DNA of 8,391 nucleotides, taken from contig JALXFI010000054.1 of the NCBI GenBank assembly GCA_027069035.1, positions 1 to 8,391 of the forward strand. The letters are read 5' to 3'. The position numbers and the translations under genes were made by a program. Under the pieces are notes generated by a model. It did no database searches and was not told the origin of the DNA. It saw only the letters and a program-made list of their open reading frames with translations. Below, in pieces: positions 5,756-8,391 of the stretch (its first letter is position 1; every line of letters begins with the position of its first letter). This DNA is from a bacterium. GTDB taxonomy: Bacteria; Desulfobacterota; GWC2-55-46; S146-80; JALXFI01.

Positions 5756-6772
5756 TCAGTTTTTGGACTTATCAACAATTCGAGCCGTTTTAAGCCAGGG
5801 CATCATTGCCCTAAGTTTTTCTCCCACCTTTTCTATATCATGTTCTTCCCCCCTCTTATTCAAGGCATTAAACACAGGTCTATTAACCCTGTTCTCAAGT
5901 ATCCATTCACGGGCAAAACCGCCGTTTTGTATCTCTTCAAGTATTTTCTTCATCTCTTTCTTGGTTTTTTCGGTAACAACCCGGGGACCCCTTGTAAGGT
6001 CTCCATATTGAGCTGTCGTGCTTATGGAGTAACGCATATTGGAGATGCCTCCCTCGTAAATAAGGTCTACTATAAGTTTCATCTCATGGAGACACTCAAA
6101 ATATGCCATCTCTTCAGCATAACCTGCCTCAACAAGGGTTTCATAACCGGCCTTTATAAGCGCTGTAAGCCCTCCGCAAAGAACCGCCTGCTCGCCAAAA
6201 AGATCTGTTTCGGTCTCTTCCCTGAAGTTTGTCTCTATAATTCCCGCCCTGCCTGCGCCTATGGCAGAGGCATATGCCAATGCGATGTCTTTGGTATTAC
6301 CCGCAGGGTCTTTATGAACTGCAATAAGAGAAGGGACCCCCTTGCCGTTGGAATACTCATGACGCACAAGGTGTCCCGGCCCTTTGGGAGCCACCATGAA
6401 TACATTTATATCATCACGGGGAACTATCTGTCCAAAATGAATATTAAAGCCATGGGCAAAAGCAAGATATGACCCTTCTTTAATATACGGGGCAATATCA
6501 CTTTTATATGTGTCTCCCTGGTATTCATCGGGTATCAGCACCATTATCACATCCGATGTCTTTACCGCATCTTTTACCTCCATAACATTAAGCCCGCTGT
6601 TTAACGCCTTCTGCCATGAGCTTCCTCCCTTTCTTAATCCTACCACAACATTCATGCCGCTTTCTTTAAGATTAAGGGAATGGGCATGTCCCTGACTTCC
6701 AAAACCGATAATTGCTATCTTCTTTCCTTTAAGAAGTTTAAGGTCTGCATCTTTATCATAATAAACCTTCAT
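5756..6772 (-). CDS. ilvC: ketol-acid reductoisomerase, class I
   Basis: IlvC isomerises and reduces 2-acetolactate to 2,3-dihydroxyisovalerate, and acetohydroxybutyrate to its isoleucine counterpart, using Mg2+ and normally NADPH. The 338 residues match the short class I enzyme. The Rossmann motif is GFGSQGHAHSLNL (23-35). The cofactor loop GLRKGGSSW (45-53) has the arginine and serines expected for NADPH, though preference cannot be proven from sequence. FAHGFNIHF (105-113) holds catalytic His107. Metal ligands appear as D190 and E194 (ETDLFGEQ) and E226 and E230 (YFECLHEMK), and S251 is the substrate-binding serine. The ATG at 6772 has a near-perfect ribosome-binding site (AAAGGAGG, 6788-6781, eight bases upstream), the strongest in the window. 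It follows ilvN by 24 nt. The product is the substrate of IlvD, which is not in this window. Confidence 0.97.
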   Translation of the reverse strand: MKVYYDKDADLKLLKGKKIAIIGFGSQGHAHSLNLKESGMNVVVGLRKGGSSWQKALNSGLNVMEVKDAVKTSDVIMVLIPDEYQGDTYKSDIAPYIKEGSYLAFAHGFNIHFGQIVPRDDINVFMVAPKGPGHLVRHEYSNGKGVPSLIAVHKDPAGNTKDIALAYASAIGAGRAGIIETNFREETETDLFGEQAVLCGGLTALIKAGYETLVEAGYAEEMAYFECLHEMKLIVDLIYEGGISNMRYSISTTAQYGDLTRGPRVVTEKTKKEMKKILEEIQNGGFAREWILENRVNRPVFNALNKRGEEHDIEKVGEKLRAMMPWLKTARIVDKSKN

Positions 6773-6796
6773 TACACAAGCCTCCTTTATCTGCTT

Positions 6797-7279
6797 TTAT
6801 TTTTTGGGCACTCTTGCCATTGCTATCTTGCCGGTTCTAACTATCTCTTTAATACCAAAGGGTTTTAGAAGCGCAAGGATAGCCTTTATCTTATCTTCAT
6901 CGCCTGTAGTCTCTATGGTATAAGAACGATGACTCACGTCCACTATCCTGCCTCTAAAGATATCTGCAATCCTTAATATCTCCGCACGATTAGATGCATC
7001 CGTTGAAACCTTTATAAGCACCATCTCCCTTTCTATATAATCTGTTCCAATAAAATCGGTCACCTTTATAACATTTATCAGTTTATTAAGCTGTTTTGTG
7101 ATCTGCTCTATAACCTGGTCGTTGCCGCTTGTTACAATGGTCATAAGGGAAACAGAGCGGTCCATTGTCTCCGCTACGCTAAGGCTCTCTATATTAAAAC
7201 CCCTGCCGGAAAAAAGCCCGGAGACCCTTGAGAGAACCCCAAATTCGTTGTCAACCAAGACTGAAATCGTATGACGCAT
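6797..7279 (-). CDS. ilvN: acetolactate synthase small (regulatory) subunit
   Basis: This is the regulatory subunit of acetohydroxyacid synthase, which activates IlvB and gives feedback inhibition by valine. The 160 residues fit the long IlvN/IlvH form. An ACT domain occupies about residues 3-76, with VLVDNEFGVLSRVSGLFSGRG and the following FNIESL forming the effector-binding glycine-rich turn. A C-terminal ALS small-subunit domain (about 82-158) contains EREMVLIKV and the closing segment FGIKEIVRTGKIAM. The residues near Gly14 and Asn29, where valine-resistance mutations map in E. coli IlvH, are the normal ones, so valine sensitivity is likely. The ATG at 7279 has AAAGG eight bases upstream. 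The gene lies 37 nt after ilvB and 24 nt before ilvC, consistent with one transcript. Confidence 0.97.
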   Translation of the reverse strand: MRHTISVLVDNEFGVLSRVSGLFSGRGFNIESLSVAETMDRSVSLMTIVTSGNDQVIEQITKQLNKLINVIKVTDFIGTDYIEREMVLIKVSTDASNRAEILRIADIFRGRIVDVSHRSYTIETTGDEDKIKAILALLKPFGIKEIVRTGKIAMARVPKK

Positions 7280-7316
7280 TATCTATGCCTTTATATTACA
7301 AAAAGAGATTTACAAA

Positions 7317-8391
7317 CTACACAAGCAGCATCTTGTTTATAGGCGCTCCAGCCGGCACCATGGGATATACGGATTCTTCTCTGTCTACACGGAAATCCAT
7401 TATAACAGGCCTGTCTTTTATAGCCAATGCCTTTTCTATAATCGGCTGAACCTCATCTGGTTTCATAGCCAACATGCCCACTGCGCCGTATGCCTCGGCC
7501 AGAGCGACAAAATTCGGAGCGACCTGGATACAGGTAGAAGAATACTTTTTATCATAAAAAAGTTCCTGCCATTGCCTTACCATACCAAGAAATCCATTAT
7601 TAAGTATGGCAACCTTTACAGGCAGCCTATATTGAACGGCGGTGGCCAGTTCCTGTATATTCATCTGAATACTTCCGTCACCGGCAATATCTATAACGGT
7701 TTTATCGGGAAATGCAAGTTGGGCGCCTATAGCCGCCGGAAATCCATAACCCATAGTACCAAGCCCCCCTGAAGTAAGAAACGCCCTCGGCTTGTCAAAA
7801 AGATAGTACTGTGCAGCCCACATCTGATTCTGGCCCACTTCAGTGGAAACAATAGCCTTTCCCTCTGTAAGCTCATAGAGTTTTTTTACTACATATTGAG
7901 GTTTTATCTTTCCGCTATTTTCCTGTTTGCAATCCATCCTGTGGAGATCTTTCCACTCGGATATCTGTTTATGCCACTGCTTTATGCTATTTTTGTATGC
8001 GGATAGGTCTTTTTTATCTATAAGCTCAATAAAATCCTTCAAAACAAGCCTTACGTCTCCAACAATTGGTATGTCCACACGCACATTTTTACTTATAGAG
8101 GTTGGATCTATATCTATATGGATTATTTTTGCGTTTGGCGCAAACTCATCAATCTTACCGGTCACCCTGTCATCAAACCTTGAACCGATAGCAATCAATG
8201 TATCACAATGCGTAACCGCCATATTGGCGCTGTACGTGCCGTGCATGCCAAGCATACCGAGAGACAGGGCATGAGTGCCGGGGAAACCGCCAAGTCCCAT
8301 AAGGGTCATTGTTACCGGAATATTGAGTTTATCGGCTAAGGCAGTCAACTGTGTGGCCGCCCCTGAAAGTATCACACCGCCGCCTGAATAT
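7317..8391 (-). CDS. ilvB: acetolactate synthase large (catalytic) subunit, C-terminal 357 residues (5' end outside window)
   Basis: IlvB condenses two pyruvates to 2-acetolactate, or pyruvate with 2-ketobutyrate to acetohydroxybutyrate, using thiamine diphosphate, Mg2+ and FAD. The frame is open to the right edge and begins YSGGGVILSGA, the start of the central domain, so roughly 200 N-terminal residues are missing. In fragment numbering, GSRFDDRVTG (69-78) is the central FAD-associated motif and GLGTMGYGFPAAIGA (209-223) opens the thiamine diphosphate domain. GDGS (237-240) with NN (264-265) is the GDG-NN cofactor motif. MVRQWQELF (270-278) includes the tryptophan of the herbicide-contact region. 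The end, YPMVPAGAPINKMLL, is typical of anabolic IlvB rather than catabolic BudB/AlsS, and the neighbouring regulatory subunit agrees. The GTG at 8375 is an internal valine codon, not the start. Confidence 0.96.
   Translation of the reverse strand, partial: YSGGGVILSGAATQLTALADKLNIPVTMTLMGLGGFPGTHALSLGMLGMHGTYSANMAVTHCDTLIAIGSRFDDRVTGKIDEFAPNAKIIHIDIDPTSISKNVRVDIPIVGDVRLVLKDFIELIDKKDLSAYKNSIKQWHKQISEWKDLHRMDCKQENSGKIKPQYVVKKLYELTEGKAIVSTEVGQNQMWAAQYYLFDKPRAFLTSGGLGTMGYGFPAAIGAQLAFPDKTVIDIAGDGSIQMNIQELATAVQYRLPVKVAILNNGFLGMVRQWQELFYDKKYSSTCIQVAPNFVALAEAYGAVGMLAMKPDEVQPIIEKALAIKDRPVIMDFRVDREESVYPMVPAGAPINKMLLV

Noticed and set aside
5753..6472. A 239-codon plus-strand open frame antisense to ilvC
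   Set aside because: It lies almost wholly within ilvC, which has all its catalytic residues. The translation is cysteine-, phenylalanine- and serine-rich with no recognisable motif, as expected of an antisense shadow.
1..8391. A novel defence, mobile or secondary-metabolite system
   Set aside because: Every long reading frame on the coding strand belongs to a known amino-acid or lipid biosynthesis family. No transposase, integrase, nuclease, toxin or array-like repeat was seen.

Overview
The window is a single-strand block of biosynthesis genes, all on the minus strand, so transcription runs from the right edge to the left edge. In that direction the order is ilvB (5' part missing), ilvN, ilvC, psd, pssA, leuA, leuC, leuD, a small PUR-like gene, and leuB (only the first 51 codons). 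There are no RNA genes, transposases, CRISPR arrays or recognisable riboswitches. No strong rho-independent terminator is visible between the genes.

The ilv and leu products form one pathway. IlvBN and IlvC carry out the first two steps of valine and isoleucine synthesis. LeuA draws off 2-ketoisovalerate, and LeuCD and LeuB take it towards leucine. IlvD and a branched-chain aminotransferase would also be needed and must lie outside the window. Between ilvC and leuA sit psd and pssA, which together convert CDP-diacylglycerol and serine to phosphatidylethanolamine. This points to a Gram-negative-type bacterium with PE membranes. From memory, an ilvBNC-psd-pssA-leuA order occurs in Geobacter-like Deltaproteobacteria and relatives; that fits, but I could not check it and the lineage is an inference. 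Base composition looks moderate, and I see no abrupt change that would suggest transfer.

Spacing divides the block. ilvB-ilvN-ilvC are tight (37 and 24 nt). A 253-nt gap with two hairpins precedes psd. psd-pssA-leuA are close (55 and 45 nt). A 202-nt gap with a 78-nt imperfect inverted repeat separates leuA from leuC. leuC-leuD are 20 nt apart, and an 81-nt gap precedes the PUR-like gene, which overlaps leuB by 11 nt.

Most of the window is ordinary core metabolism. The points worth a second look are the PUR-like nucleic-acid-binding protein placed between leuD and leuB and overlapping leuB, the inverted repeat between leuA and leuC, and the lipid genes embedded in an amino-acid operon.
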